DNA of 64,000 nucleotides from Xylophilus ampelinus (GCF_901875635.1 NZ_CABFMN010000088.1:1-64000), one strand, 5' to 3'. Shown: positions 1 through 8,945, counted from the stretch's first letter. The notes: generated by a model not told the origin, from the sequence alone. Translations and numbers: made by a program.

Positions 1-92
1 CACATCCGTGGTGCCGCACGCCAGTCAGCGCGAGCCAGCGCCGGAGAACGCATACCGGCGCCGCCGGCCGGGTTCAGACCCACAGCGCTCGT

Positions 93-172
93 GCCGACCA
101 GCCCACCAGCCCACCAGCCCACCAGCCCACCAGCCCACCAGCCCACCAGCCCACCAGCCCACCAGCCGACCA
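93..172. repeat. Octamer tandem repeat, 10 units
   Basis: Eight perfect head-to-tail copies of GCCCACCA (101-164) are flanked on each side by one variant unit, GCCGACCA (93-100 and 165-172). The array is a multiple of 8, not 3, so copy-number change would shift any reading frame through it. That fits a non-coding variable-number repeat. The identical variant units at both ends suggest expansion of the interior by slippage. Confidence 0.95.
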
Positions 173-212
173 GCCGAAGCCCAGACGATCCGACCGACAG
201 CCCTAAAAAGTT

Positions 213-283
213 CAAAGTGCAATCGCCCGCCAGCCCAAGCCATCCGGGCATCACAGCCAAACTCGTCACAAACGTGACGATCT
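213..283. repeat. 71-bp interspersed repeat, family C copy 1
   Basis: The block starts CAAAGTGCAATCG and ends with a CGTCACAAACGTGACG dyad followed by ATCT. A block of exactly the same length with the same ends lies at 42824-42894. Both copies sit directly beyond the stop codon of a minus-strand gene. That position suggests a 3'-end hairpin or terminator role, although no T-tract is present. Confidence 0.7.
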
Positions 284-1513
284 TCAGCCAAAGAACCAGT
301 AGCTCACCGCGATCGCCGCCACCACCCCCACCACGTCGGCGAACAGCGCACACTCCACCGCGTGCCGCGCCCGCTGGATGCCCACGGCACCGAAGTACAC
401 GGCCAGCACGTAGAAGGTGGTCTCGGTGCTGCCCTGGATCACCGCCGCCGTGAGGGCGGGGAAGCTGTCCACCCCGTGGCTCTTCATCGTCTCGATCAGC
501 ATCGCGCGCGCCGCGCTGCCCGAGAAGGGTTTGACCAGTCCCGTCGGCAACGCATCGACGAAGCGCGTGTCCCAGCCGGTCAGCCCGACCAGCCAGCGGA
601 TGCCGTCCAGCGCGGCATCCAGCGCACCCGACGCCCGCAGCACGCCGATGGCGCACAGCATCGCCACCAGGTAGGGCAACAGGTTCTTCGCCACCTCGAA
701 GCCTTCCTTCGCGCCTTCGACGAAGGCCTCGTACACCGGCACCCGCCGCACCGCACCCGCGACGAGGAACACGATCACGATGCCGAACAGCACCAGGTTG
801 CCGAGCAGCGACGACAGCGCCGCCAGGGCCGCCGCCGACAGCGTGCCCAGGAGCAGCATGAAGCCGCCCAGCGCCGCCGCCATCGGCACCAGCCAGGCCA
901 GCACCACCGGGTCCCAGATCTTGAGCCGCTGCACCACTGCCACCGTGAGAAGCGCCACCAGCGCCGACACCGCGGTCGCGATGAGGATGGGCAGGAACAC
1001 CAGCGTCGGGTCGGCCGCGCCCTGCTGCGCGCGGTACATGAAGATGCTCACCGGCAGCAGCGTCAGCGAGCCGGTGTTGAGCACCAGGAACAGGATCTGC
1101 GCGTTCGTCGCCTCCTCGGGCCGCGGGTTCAGCGTCTGCAGCTCGCGCATCGCCTTCAGCCCGATCGGCGTGGCGGCGTTGTCCAGCCCCAGCGCATTGG
1201 CCGCGAAGTTCATCGTGATCAGGCCCAGCGCCGGGTGCCCGCGCGGCACCTCGGGCATCAGCCGCGCGAACAGCGGCCCCAGCCATCGCGCCAGCGCCGC
1301 CACCAGCCCGGCGCGCTCGGCGATGCGCAGAAAACCCAGCCACAGCGTGAGCGTGCCGAAGAGCAGCACCATCACCTCGACCGACAGTTTGGCCATGGCG
1401 AACAGCGCTTCGACCATGGCGGCGAAGGCCGACGCGTCGCCACCCACCAGCCAGCGGCCGAATCCGGCGACGGCGGCGACGAGGAAGAAGGCGAGCCAGA
1501 GGCCGTTGAGCAT
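284..1513 (-). CDS. SpmA/SpmB-like nucleoside-recognition membrane protein
   Basis: This is a 409-residue polytopic membrane protein with about ten hydrophobic segments. The N-terminal half carries the SpmA-type motif NFAANALGLDNAATPIGLKA. The C-terminal half carries the SpmB-type motif STETTFYVLAVYFGAVG. It therefore looks like a fusion of the two spore-maturation or nucleoside-gate (Gate domain) proteins that are separate in Bacillus. The organism is not expected to sporulate, so the role is unknown; a transporter of a small nucleoside-like or peptidoglycan-related solute is possible. I start it at the MLNGLW methionine because the upstream in-frame residues are Arg/Pro-rich and outside the family alignment. 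It is divergent from the phospholipase gene, with 97 bp between starts. Confidence 0.8.
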   Translation of the reverse strand: MLNGLWLAFFLVAAVAGFGRWLVGGDASAFAAMVEALFAMAKLSVEVMVLLFGTLTLWLGFLRIAERAGLVAALARWLGPLFARLMPEVPRGHPALGLITMNFAANALGLDNAATPIGLKAMRELQTLNPRPEEATNAQILFLVLNTGSLTLLPVSIFMYRAQQGAADPTLVFLPILIATAVSALVALLTVAVVQRLKIWDPVVLAWLVPMAAALGGFMLLLGTLSAAALAALSSLLGNLVLFGIVIVFLVAGAVRRVPVYEAFVEGAKEGFEVAKNLLPYLVAMLCAIGVLRASGALDAALDGIRWLVGLTGWDTRFVDALPTGLVKPFSGSAARAMLIETMKSHGVDSFPALTAAVIQGSTETTFYVLAVYFGAVGIQRARHAVECALFADVVGVVAAIAVSYWFFG

Positions 1514-1610
1514 GGGAAGGGGCGAAGCAGCGGGCGGCCGATCATAGAAGCGCGGGCATGCCCGCCGCACGGCGACGCGGGCGGCGCATTCCCACTACAT
1601 TTCGGAGCGC

Positions 1611-3206
1611 ATGCCGTTCCTCACCGACCATTTCTCGCGCGCCTGGCGCCTGCTCGTGCTGCTCGCCGCCGTGCTGTTCGCCGGCTGCGCCTCGCTGCCG
1701 CCCCCGCAGCCGCGCCACGAAAGCCGCGCGGTGGCCGACGTCGGCCAGACCACGCTGGGCAAGCTCGCGCGCGCCGGCGCACCGCAGACGCCGGTCGGGC
1801 GCGATGGGCCGCTCTCGGCCTTTCGGCTGCTGCCCGACGCCGCCTTCGCCTTCGACGCCCGCATCTCGCTCGCGCGCAACGCCGAGAACACGCTCGACGT
1901 GCAGTACTACCACATCGCCAACGACGACGTGGGCCTGCTGCTGCTGCGCGAGCTGCGCGACGCGGCCGAGCGCGGCGTGCGCGTTCGGCTGCTGGTGGAC
2001 GACCTCTACACCGCGGGCGAGGACGAACTCTTTTCTGCGCTCGACGCCTTCCCCAACGTGCAGGTGCGGCTGTTCAATCCGCTGCCTTCGCGCGCGGGCT
2101 CGCTGGTGACGCGGCTGATCTTCTCGGCCCACGAGTTCCGGCGCATCAACCACCGCATGCACAACAAGATGCTGCTGGCGGACAACAGCTTCGCGGTGAC
2201 CGGCGGGCGCAACATCGCCAACGAGTACTTCATGCGCAGCACCTCGGCCAACTTCATCGACATGGACGTGGTGAGCAACGGCCCGGTGGTCAAGGAGATG
2301 TCGGCCGCCTTCGACCGCTACTGGAACAGCGAGGCCAGCTGGCCGATCCGCCAAGTGGTGCCACCGCGCCTGTCGCCGCCCGAGGCGCAGGCCCGCTTCG
2401 ACGAACTGGCGCGCCAGGCCCGGCCCGACGTGCCGATCCAGCCGACCGATTCGCTGGGCCAGCCGCCGGTTGGGCAGGAGTTGGTGATGGGGCAGATGAA
2501 GCGCTACTGGGCGCCGGCCCGCTTCTATGCCGACGACCCCGAGAAGATCGGCCGCAACGCCGAGGCTGCCTTCGCCGACAGCGTGTCGCAGTACGCGCTG
2601 TGGGCCATCGCCGGCGCGCGGCACAACGTGCGCATCATCTCGCCCTACTTCATCCCGGGACCGATGGGCATGGAGATGATCCGGCAGAGCCGCTCGCAGG
2701 GCGTGGAGACTTTGGTGGTGACCAATTCGCTCGGCGCGACCGACGAGCCGCTGGCCTATGCCGGCTACGAGCGCTACCGGGTCGACATGCTGCGCGCGGG
2801 CGTCATCCTGTACGAGATCGCGCCCGAGTTCACCGCCCGCTCGGGACGCTTCGGCAACTTCGGCAAGTCGATCAGCCGGCTGCACGCGAAATTCGCGCTC
2901 ATCGACGAGCAGCGCATCTTCGTCGGATCGATGAACCTGGACCACCGGTCGGCGGCCGTGAACACCGAGTCCGGCATGCTGATCGACAGCCCGGCGATGG
3001 TGGGCGACTACTACAGCGTGGTGTCCAAGCGGCGCGACCAGCTCGGCTACCGGTTGCGCCTGTCGTCCGACGGCCGGCGCGCCCAGTGGCTGGAGCTGGA
3101 CGAGCAGGGCGGCGACATCGTCCACGAGGACATTCCGGGCGAGTTCCTCTGGCTGCGCTTCAAGAACTGGCTGTTGCTGCCGATCGTGGGCGAGGACCTG
3201 CTGTAG
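1611..3206 (+). CDS. Phospholipase D-family lipoprotein, cardiolipin synthase C-like
   Basis: This 531-residue protein begins with a signal peptide ending in a lipobox (LFAGC, Cys at about residue 23), so it should be an envelope lipoprotein. It has two HKD catalytic motifs: HNKMLLAD with His184 and Lys186, and HAKFALID with His425. Each is followed by the GG or GS-plus-N signature (VTGGRNIANEYF; VGSMNLDHRS). Length and the paired motifs match YmdC/ClsC-type enzymes, which make cardiolipin from phosphatidylglycerol and a second phospholipid. Cardiolipin synthesis is inferred from family. A partner like E. coli YmdB is not adjacent. The next gene is a TetR regulator in the same direction after 168 bp holding a repeat and a dyad, so they are probably separate units. 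Confidence 0.85.
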   Translation: MPFLTDHFSRAWRLLVLLAAVLFAGCASLPPPQPRHESRAVADVGQTTLGKLARAGAPQTPVGRDGPLSAFRLLPDAAFAFDARISLARNAENTLDVQYYHIANDDVGLLLLRELRDAAERGVRVRLLVDDLYTAGEDELFSALDAFPNVQVRLFNPLPSRAGSLVTRLIFSAHEFRRINHRMHNKMLLADNSFAVTGGRNIANEYFMRSTSANFIDMDVVSNGPVVKEMSAAFDRYWNSEASWPIRQVVPPRLSPPEAQARFDELARQARPDVPIQPTDSLGQPPVGQELVMGQMKRYWAPARFYADDPEKIGRNAEAAFADSVSQYALWAIAGARHNVRIISPYFIPGPMGMEMIRQSRSQGVETLVVTNSLGATDEPLAYAGYERYRVDMLRAGVILYEIAPEFTARSGRFGNFGKSISRLHAKFALIDEQRIFVGSMNLDHRSAAVNTESGMLIDSPAMVGDYYSVVSKRRDQLGYRLRLSSDGRRAQWLELDEQGGDIVHEDIPGEFLWLRFKNWLLLPIVGEDLL

Positions 3207-3212
3207 GGCCGC

Positions 3213-3278
3213 GCTTCAAGCCAGATCGGCCTTCAACGCCCGCCAGGCGGGCGCAGTAAGCTATCAAAACGATAGCGA
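3213..3278. repeat. Interspersed ~65-bp repeat, family A copy 1
   Basis: The element runs from CTTCAAGCCAGATCGGCC through a GCCCGCC/GGCGGGC stem to GCTATCAAAACGATAGC, a second small hairpin. The same two-hairpin layout recurs at 12872, 14822, 30856 and 61069, with a diverged copy near 26797. It lies just after the phospholipase stop codon. Confidence 0.85.
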
Positions 3279-3311
3279 ATGTCTCGATGTGGACGACGTG
3301 GTTTGACTTGT

Positions 3312-3339
3312 GACTGCATCGTCTACTCGCAGTCGATGC
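3312..3339. promoter_or_regulatory. Nested inverted repeat before TetR gene
   Basis: GACTGC (3312-3317) pairs with GCAGTC (3329-3334), and GCATCG (3316-3321) pairs with CGATGC (3334-3339). The overlapping dyads lie 36-63 bp ahead of the TetR-family start codon, where an autoregulatory operator is expected. Binding by this TetR protein is inference. Confidence 0.5.
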
Positions 3340-3374
3340 GTCCAATCTGCGACGCGCGCGCCTAGAATGGCCGC

Positions 3375-3995
3375 ATGTCCGCCATTGCCCCGCCTGCCAA
3401 ACCGTCCTTCAAGGCCCAGATGCTGCAGGCGCGCGAGGACGCGATCGTGCAGACCGTCAACCGCCTGCTCGCCGAAAAGGGCTTCGATGCCATGACGGTG
3501 GACGAGGTGGCGGCTTCGGTCGGCATCGCCAAGGCGAGCCTCTACAAGCATTTCCCGAGCAAGGAAGACCTCGCCGCCGCGGCGATGGTGCGCATCATGC
3601 AGCGCACGCAGGACATGCTGGCCGCGCTGCCGGCGGATGCCAAACCGATCGACCAGCTGCGCGCCGTGGTGCGCTGGGCTCTGCAGGTGCAGCTGGCGGG
3701 CGAGATGCCATCGCTGCCGAGCCAGAACTCCAGCCTGCGCGCGGCGCTGGTGGCCAATCGCGGGTACCTCGACCGGCTAATCGCCGTCAGCGACCGGCTG
3801 GGCGGCTGGATCCAGGCGGCGCAGGCCGACGGCTCCATCAACCGGGCGCTGCCGCCGATCGCGGTGCTCTACACGTTGTACGCGCGCGCCTGCGATCCGG
3901 TCCTGGAATTCCTCAAGGCGGGCGGGCAGCACACTGACGAGGAGATCGTCGAGCTGGTGCTGAGCACCTGCTTCGACGGCCTGGCCGCGCGCTAG
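3375..3995 (+). CDS. TetR/AcrR-family transcriptional regulator
   Basis: This 206-residue protein has an N-terminal TetR helix-turn-helix at about residues 17-65, with the typical signature VDEVAASVGIAKASLYKHFPSKEDL. An all-helical ligand-binding region follows. The ligand and targets cannot be read from the sequence. It ends 9 bp from the stop of the convergent phosphoesterase gene. The flanking phospholipase gene is a possible target by proximity. A nested dyad at 3312-3339 suggests autoregulation. Confidence 0.9.
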   Translation: MSAIAPPAKPSFKAQMLQAREDAIVQTVNRLLAEKGFDAMTVDEVAASVGIAKASLYKHFPSKEDLAAAAMVRIMQRTQDMLAALPADAKPIDQLRAVVRWALQVQLAGEMPSLPSQNSSLRAALVANRGYLDRLIAVSDRLGGWIQAAQADGSINRALPPIAVLYTLYARACDPVLEFLKAGGQHTDEEIVELVLSTCFDGLAAR

Positions 3996-4004
3996 GCGCG
4001 CTCT

Positions 4005-4814
4005 TCAGGCCGCGACCTCGATCAGCAGGCCGGGCCGGAAGCCCTCCTGCTCGCCCTTGCTGGCATAGCCCAGGGGATTCGCCACGACGCGGCAGCCGTC
4101 CTTCACATAGTCGAAGGCGCAGTGCAGGTGCCCGTGCAGCCACACCTCTGCCATGGGCAGCAGCGCGTCGAGTGCATTGCAGAAGCCCGCCGTGCCCGGC
4201 GTGAGGCCGTAGCGGGGATCGGCGCTGGCGAGCGTCGGCGCAAAGTGAGTGATCGCCACCGTGGGGCCCTCGAAAGGGCAGTCCAGTGTTTCGCGAAGCC
4301 ACGCCTGACAGACGAGCGACTGGTCGCGCAGTTCCTGGGCCATGAAGGGCTGGCCCTGGCGCCAGGTGGCGGCCTGCTCGAGGTAGTGGTTCGCCGCGCG
4401 CATCGCCTTGCCGCGTTTGCGGTCCCGCTCGGCGGGCGCATCCCGGGGCTCGATCAGCGCCTCGAAGTCGGCCCACAGCGTGGTGCCCACGAAGCGGATG
4501 CCGTCGATCACCCGCACCTCGCGTTCCAGCCAGCCGATGTCCAGGGCCTCGCACTGCGCCTGGAGGCGCGCATGCACGGCATCGAAGTCGTCGTTGTCGT
4601 ACTCGTGGTTGCCCGGGACGTAGAGCACGGGCGTCGGCCAGCCGTGGCGTGGCGAGAAGCGGGTCAGCCCGAAATCGGCGTTCTCCAGGCGGGAGCCGTC
4701 CTGGTACGAACCGATGTCGCCAGCCAGCACCAGCAGGTCGGCGCCCGGCGCGCACGTGGGCACGAAATGCGGGTGGGTTTCGAGGTGCAGGTCCGACAGC
4801 AACTGGATCTTCAT
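4005..4814 (-). CDS. Calcineurin-like metallophosphoesterase
   Basis: This 269-residue protein has the full set of dimetal phosphoesterase motifs in order: SDLHLE near the N-terminus, AGDIG, GNHEYD, an internal His in AITHFAP, and HGHLH near the C-terminus. These supply the two-metal site. The substrate is unknown; relatives hydrolyse phosphodiesters or phosphoproteins. I chose the start at MKIQLLSDLHLE because the conserved fold begins there and the 21 upstream in-frame residues show no similarity to the domain. No signal peptide is visible, so it should be cytoplasmic. It is monocistronic between converging and diverging neighbours. Confidence 0.85.
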   Translation of the reverse strand: MKIQLLSDLHLETHPHFVPTCAPGADLLVLAGDIGSYQDGSRLENADFGLTRFSPRHGWPTPVLYVPGNHEYDNDDFDAVHARLQAQCEALDIGWLEREVRVIDGIRFVGTTLWADFEALIEPRDAPAERDRKRGKAMRAANHYLEQAATWRQGQPFMAQELRDQSLVCQAWLRETLDCPFEGPTVAITHFAPTLASADPRYGLTPGTAGFCNALDALLPMAEVWLHGHLHCAFDYVKDGCRVVANPLGYASKGEQEGFRPGLLIEVAA

Positions 4815-4930
4815 GGCCCGCCGAGTGTAGGAAGCCCCGAAAAGGGGCGCTCCGCTGCCAACCTTCGCACGGCCCATGTCTGCATATCCCGCACCGTATG
4901 CACGTCATGCATCAAGAGGGGCTGTAAAAA

Positions 4931-4946
4931 CTAGGGGAAACCCTTA
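4931..4946. promoter_or_regulatory. CTAGGG-AAACCCT dyad, copy 1
   Basis: The sequence CTAGGGGAAACCCTTA forms a short dyad (AGGG/CCCT). A near-identical block, CTAGGGCAAACCCTAA, occurs at 6251-6266. They begin 64 and 63 bp before the start codons of the small protein at 4995 and the membrane protein at 6314. Equal spacing suggests a shared operator or promoter element. The factor is unknown; the LysR protein encoded between them is one candidate. Confidence 0.55.
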
Positions 4947-4994
4947 TTCTTCTTTCATCGTTACAACAGCGTGGCCTCGGTGCCGCGCACCATC

Positions 4995-5168
4995 ATGTTC
5001 AACATGCTCTCGCATCTGGTTCGCTCGATCCGGCCGCAGCAGGTCCAGGCTCCGATGAGCCCGGCCGCCGCCCTGCTAGAAAGCGCCGAAGCCCGCGTCG
5101 GTTTCGACCCGCATCACGCGCAGGAACTGCGCGAAGCCGCCTCCGCCTGGCTGCGCGTCGTCCGCTGA
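4995..5168 (+). CDS. Small hypothetical protein (57 aa)
   Basis: I do not recognise this protein. It begins MFNMLSHLVRSIRP, a short amphipathic stretch. It then has an Ala/Glu-rich helical half containing ALLESAEARVGFDPHHAQEL and ends in LRVVR. The frame is open from a possible GTG at 4971, which would add eight residues; I prefer the ATG because the sequence becomes protein-like there. The CTAGGG-AAACCCT motif lies upstream at the same distance as for the gene at 6314, which supports it being expressed. It could be a small stress or regulatory protein. Confidence 0.5.
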   Translation: MFNMLSHLVRSIRPQQVQAPMSPAAALLESAEARVGFDPHHAQELREAASAWLRVVR

Positions 5169-5221
5169 GCGGGCGACGGATTTCCTCGGATCCAATCTGC
5201 ATTGCTCCGGCTGGCAAGGGT

Positions 5222-6223
5222 TCAGCCATAAGGTAGCGCATACTCACGCAGCGATCGCGCAAACGCGTCGCTGGCTGCACGCACCAGTGTGTCCCGCAGC
5301 CAGGCATGGGCCGGCGAGCCATGGGTACGCCGATGCCAGAGCGCATCGACATGCACGAGCGGCAGGTTCAGCGGCAGTTCCCGCACCGCCAGCGATTCGG
5401 CCATTCCCGTCGTGTTCACGAAATGCCGCGGCAGGACCGTGAGCAGGTCGGAGTTCGCGACCACCCGCCCTGCGGTGAAGAACTGGTTCACCGTCAGCAC
5501 GATGCGACGTTCGCGCCCGAGCGCGCCCAGCGCTTCGTCGACGAAACCCCACGGCCGCCCCGAGAAGCTCACCAGCAGATGTCGCGCATGGCAGAAGGCG
5601 TCCAGCGTCAGCACGCCCTGCGCCAGGGGGTGCCCGGTGCGCATCACGCACACGTACTGCCCCACGTAGAGCCGGTGCGATTCGAAGGCCACCGCCTCGC
5701 CCGCCTGGGCGCGGCCGGTCAGGTCGGTCATCACGGCCGGGAAGTAGCCCAGCGCCACGTCGGCCGCCTCGTCCTCGAGCAGGCGCCGCGGGTCGCGCGT
5801 GGTCAGCGGCACGACGCGCAGCGAAATGCCGGGCGCCTCGTCTTCCAGGATGCGAACGGCGCCGGGGATCACCTCGGACGCCGTGGCGTCGGCCATCGCC
5901 AAGACGAAGCTGTTGTCGGCATGCGACGGTTCGAAGCTGGCCGGCACCAGCGAATGCTCGAGCTGGCGCAGCGCATCGCGCACCACCGGCCACAGGCTCA
6001 GGGCGCGGGGCGTGGGCTCCACGCCGGCGCCGGCCCGGCGTACCAGTTCGTCCCCCAGCGCGCCTCGCAGCCGGCGCAGCGCGTTGCTCACCGCTGGCTG
6101 GGTGAGTGCCAGGTTGCGCGCCGCCCGCGTGAGGCTGCGTTCGGCCATCACCTCGTCGAACACGCGCAGGAGGTTGAGATCGAGTGTGCGGAAATTGACG
6201 TCTATCACGGCGGCGAATGACAA
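5222..6223 (-). CDS. LysR-family transcriptional regulator
   Basis: This 333-residue protein has an N-terminal LysR winged helix-turn-helix (about residues 12-70; RAARNLALTQPAVSNALRRLR) followed by a two-lobed substrate-binding domain. The start could also be some residues later, near VNFRTLDLNLL, where LysR similarity begins. It is divergent from the membrane-protein gene at 6314, and the 90-bp spacer holds the CTAGGG-AAACCCT dyad. That arrangement is classic for a LysR protein controlling its neighbour, but the inducer is unknown. Confidence 0.9.
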   Translation of the reverse strand: MSFAAVIDVNFRTLDLNLLRVFDEVMAERSLTRAARNLALTQPAVSNALRRLRGALGDELVRRAGAGVEPTPRALSLWPVVRDALRQLEHSLVPASFEPSHADNSFVLAMADATASEVIPGAVRILEDEAPGISLRVVPLTTRDPRRLLEDEAADVALGYFPAVMTDLTGRAQAGEAVAFESHRLYVGQYVCVMRTGHPLAQGVLTLDAFCHARHLLVSFSGRPWGFVDEALGALGRERRIVLTVNQFFTAGRVVANSDLLTVLPRHFVNTTGMAESLAVRELPLNLPLVHVDALWHRRTHGSPAHAWLRDTLVRAASDAFARSLREYALPYG

Positions 6224-6250
6224 GCATCAGCAATATAAATTTGAAAGTTA

Positions 6251-6266
6251 CTAGGGCAAACCCTAA
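6251..6266. promoter_or_regulatory. CTAGGG-AAACCCT dyad, copy 2
   Basis: This second copy of the motif also seen at 4931-4946 lies in the divergent spacer between the LysR gene and the membrane-protein gene, 63 bp before the ATG at 6314. A purine-rich ribosome-binding site (GGAGGG) follows at about 6301. Its role as an operator is inference. Confidence 0.55.
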
Positions 6267-6313
6267 TATCTCGTCATCGGCTTCGGCCACTCGTCCCACT
6301 GGAGGGATCCACC

Positions 6314-6865
6314 ATGACCACCTTTGTCCACGTTGACCAACCTGCTTCCCACCCCGGCGTGCGCCGCGCCGAGGCATTGATGGACTATGTGCGCGACAGC
6401 CGTCAGGGCAGCGACGGAACCCGCGGCTTGGCGGCCGTGCTGCTCGCCGCTGTGCTGGCGGCCCTGCTGGCCGTTGCCGACAAGTTCGTGTCCGAATGGA
6501 CCGATGGCAGCCTGCTCGCCGCCTGGATGGTGCTGTGGGCCGTCGCGTTTTTCGCGCTGGCGATGTTCTCCGGCGCCGCCCGCTCGCTGGCCGCACGCGC
6601 CCTCGCCGGCTGGAAGGCGCTGGACCGCCGCATGGCCGTCGCCCGTGCCGACGCGCAGTTCCTGGCCACCGCGCAAAGCGATCCGCGCGTCATGAACGAC
6701 CTGCGCGCCGCCATGACCCGCCAGCAAGGCCAGGACGAGCTCGTCGTGCATGTCGCGCCGACCCGTCCGGCCTCGGTCGATGCAGCAGCCCGCCGCTCGC
6801 AGGACGTGCGCATGCCCACGCTGTACGAAGCGATGCGCCGCATGAACAGCGCGCGTTACTACTGA
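6314..6865 (+). CDS. Hypothetical two-TM membrane protein
   Basis: I do not recognise the family of this 183-residue protein. A soluble N-terminus of about 35 residues is followed by two hydrophobic segments (about residues 37-55 and 68-87), so it is probably an inner-membrane hairpin. A basic/Ala-rich helical region and a C-terminal tail ending NSARYY come next. GGAGGG about 7 bp before the ATG is a good ribosome-binding site. It is transcribed away from a LysR gene and ends at a bidirectional terminator, so it is a single-gene unit. Confidence 0.7.
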   Translation: MTTFVHVDQPASHPGVRRAEALMDYVRDSRQGSDGTRGLAAVLLAAVLAALLAVADKFVSEWTDGSLLAAWMVLWAVAFFALAMFSGAARSLAARALAGWKALDRRMAVARADAQFLATAQSDPRVMNDLRAAMTRQQGQDELVVHVAPTRPASVDAAARRSQDVRMPTLYEAMRRMNSARYY

Positions 6866-6903
6866 TCCGCCGCCGCCCGCTCGCGCGGGCGGCACGGCAC
6901 ATG

Positions 6904-6929
6904 AAAAAGCCGCCCTCGGGCGGCTTTTT
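6904..6929. terminator. Bidirectional rho-independent terminator
   Basis: AAAAAGCCGCCC (6904-6915) and GGGCGGCTTTTT (6918-6929) form a perfect 12-bp stem with a two-base loop, A-tract on one side and T-tract on the other. It lies between the convergent ends of the membrane-protein gene and pckG and can serve both. Confidence 0.95.
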
Positions 6930-6948
6930 CTTTGGGCGCGCTGCGCGA

Positions 6949-8817
6949 TCAGGCCGCAAGGCGCTCCTCGATGGCTGCCTTGGTGGCCGGCAGCTCTTGC
7001 GGCAGGTGGTGCGCCAGCTGCTCGAACAGCTCGGCATGCAGCTTCAACTCGGCCTGCCACGCGGCCTTGTCGATGCTCGTCACCGTGGCGAACTGGGCGG
7101 GGCTGAAGTCCAGGCCGGTCCAGTTCAGGTCTTCATAGCGCGGGCTCACGCCGAAGACATGCTCGGTGCCCTGGCCGCGGCCCTCGACGCGGTCGATCAT
7201 CCACTTGAGCACGCGCATGTTCTCGCCATAGCCGGGCCACACGAACTTGCCGTCCTCGCCCTTGCGGAACCAGTTGGTGGTGTAGATCTTCGGGAGCGTG
7301 GCGCCCGAGGCTTGCAGCTTCTTGCCCAGCGTGAGCCAGTGCTGGAAGTAGTCGCTCATGTTGTAGCCCATGAAGGGCAGCATGGCGAAGGGATCGCGGC
7401 GCACGATGCCCTGCTGGCCGGCGGCGGCGGCGGTGGTCTCGCTGCCCATGGTGGCGGCCATGTACACGCCCTCGACCCAGTTGCGCGCCTCGGTCACCAG
7501 CGGCACGGTGGTGGAGCGGCGGCCGCCGAAGATGAAGGCGTCGATCTTCACGCCCTTGGGGTCGTCCCAGGCCTCGTCCAGCGCCGGGTTGTTGGTGGCG
7601 GCCACGGTGAAGCGGGCGTTCGGGTGCGCGGCCTTGGCCCCGGTCTCACGCGCGATCTGTGGCGTCCAGTCCTTGCCCTGCCAGTCGATCAGGTGGTCGG
7701 GCAGTGCCTTGTTGGGCGCATCGGCTTCCATGCCTTCCCACCACACGTCGCCATCGTCGGTCAGCGCGACGTTGGTGAAGATCACGCCCCTGTCGAGGCT
7801 GGCCATGCAGTTGGGGTTGGTCTTGTAGTTGGTGCCCGGCGCCACGCCGAAGTACCCCGCCTCGGGGTTGATGGCGCGCAGCGAGCCGTCGGCCTGCGGC
7901 TTGATCCAGGCGATGTCGTCGCCGATGGTCGTGACCTTCCAGCCCTCGAAGCCGGCCGGCGGCACGAGCATCGAGAAGTTTGTCTTGCCACAGGCGCTGG
8001 GGAAGGCCGCGGCCACGTGGTGCTTCTTGCCCGCGGGGCTGGTCACGCCCAGGATGAGCATGTGCTCGGCCAGCCAGCCTTCGTCGCGGCCCATGTTGGA
8101 GGCGATGCGCAGCGCGAAACACTTCTTGCCCAGCAGCGCGTTGCCGCCGTAGCCCGAGCCGTAGCTCCAGATCTCGCGCGTCTCGGGGTAGTGGACGATG
8201 TACTTGGTCTTGTTGCAGGGCCAGGCGACGTCCTTCTGGCCGGCTTCGAGCGGCGCGCCCACGGTGTGCACACAGGGCACGAACTCGCCGTCCGCGCCGA
8301 GCACCTCGTACACGGCCTGGCCCATGCGGGTCATGATCTTCATGTTCACCGCGACGTAGGGGCTGTCGGAGAGCTCGACGCCGATGTGCGCGATCGGCGA
8401 ACCCAGGGGGCCCATGCTGAAGGGCACCACGTACATGGTGCGGCCCTTCATGCAGCCGTCGAACAGGGGCTGCAGCGTGGCGCGCATCTCGGCCGGGGCC
8501 ATCCAGTTGTTGGTCGGGCCGGCGTCTTCCTTCTTTGCGGAGCAGATGAAGGTGCGGTCCTCGACGCGCGCGACGTCGCTCGGGTCGGACCACGCGAGGA
8601 AGGAGTCGGGCCGCTTGGCCGGGTTGAGCTTCTTGAAGGTGCCGGCGTCGACCAGTTGCTGGCACAGGCGCTCGTACTCTTCCTGGCTGCCGTCGCACCA
8701 TTCGATGCGTTCGGGCTTGCACAAGGCCGCCATCTCGGCGACCCAGGCGATCAGCTTCTGGTTCTTGACGTAGGCGGGCGCCTGGATGGCCAGCCCTTTC
8801 ACCACGGGTGCGTTCAT
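6949..8817 (-). CDS. pckG: Phosphoenolpyruvate carboxykinase (GTP)
   Basis: This enzyme converts oxaloacetate plus GTP to phosphoenolpyruvate, the entry step of gluconeogenesis, in the cytoplasm. The 622-residue product is the usual length for the GTP class. It carries the kinase P-loop with the reactive cysteine (FPSACGKTN, Cys276 and Lys278), the metal site in [11 protein letters not shown], the [10 protein letters not shown] nucleotide loop and [11 protein letters not shown]. The start at MNAPVVKG is fixed by an AGGAG ribosome-binding site just upstream. It shares a strong terminator with the convergent gene. A GTP rather than ATP enzyme is common in betaproteobacteria. Confidence 0.97.
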   Translation of the reverse strand: MNAPVVKGLAIQAPAYVKNQKLIAWVAEMAALCKPERIEWCDGSQEEYERLCQQLVDAGTFKKLNPAKRPDSFLAWSDPSDVARVEDRTFICSAKKEDAGPTNNWMAPAEMRATLQPLFDGCMKGRTMYVVPFSMGPLGSPIAHIGVELSDSPYVAVNMKIMTRMGQAVYEVLGADGEFVPCVHTVGAPLEAGQKDVAWPCNKTKYIVHYPETREIWSYGSGYGGNALLGKKCFALRIASNMGRDEGWLAEHMLILGVTSPAGKKHHVAAAFPSACGKTNFSMLVPPAGFEGWKVTTIGDDIAWIKPQADGSLRAINPEAGYFGVAPGTNYKTNPNCMASLDRGVIFTNVALTDDGDVWWEGMEADAPNKALPDHLIDWQGKDWTPQIARETGAKAAHPNARFTVAATNNPALDEAWDDPKGVKIDAFIFGGRRSTTVPLVTEARNWVEGVYMAATMGSETTAAAAGQQGIVRRDPFAMLPFMGYNMSDYFQHWLTLGKKLQASGATLPKIYTTNWFRKGEDGKFVWPGYGENMRVLKWMIDRVEGRGQGTEHVFGVSPRYEDLNWTGLDFSPAQFATVTSIDKAAWQAELKLHAELFEQLAHHLPQELPATKAAIEERLAA

Positions 8818-8945
8818 CGGAAAACTCCTGGATAGAAAAATCGTCTTTTCGAACGGGACTCGGCCCCGTGGGGGCGGCGAGAGCCGTTGGAGAAAACGTC
8901 TTCCAGCGCGGGAGTGGGCGGGGCTGAACGGGCCCCGCGGGGCGA

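Larger units (their letters stand above)
1..283. other. Gene-free left edge with repeats
   Basis: I see no convincing gene here. Open frames through this stretch are created by the 8-bp tandem repeat and have no recognisable protein content. It holds an octamer tandem repeat (93-172) and one copy of a 71-bp interspersed repeat (213-283) that abuts the stop codon of the minus-strand membrane-protein gene. Confidence 0.7.

Noticed and set aside
93..172. Possible CRISPR array
   Set aside because: The 8-bp units are contiguous with no spacers, and no cas genes are present.
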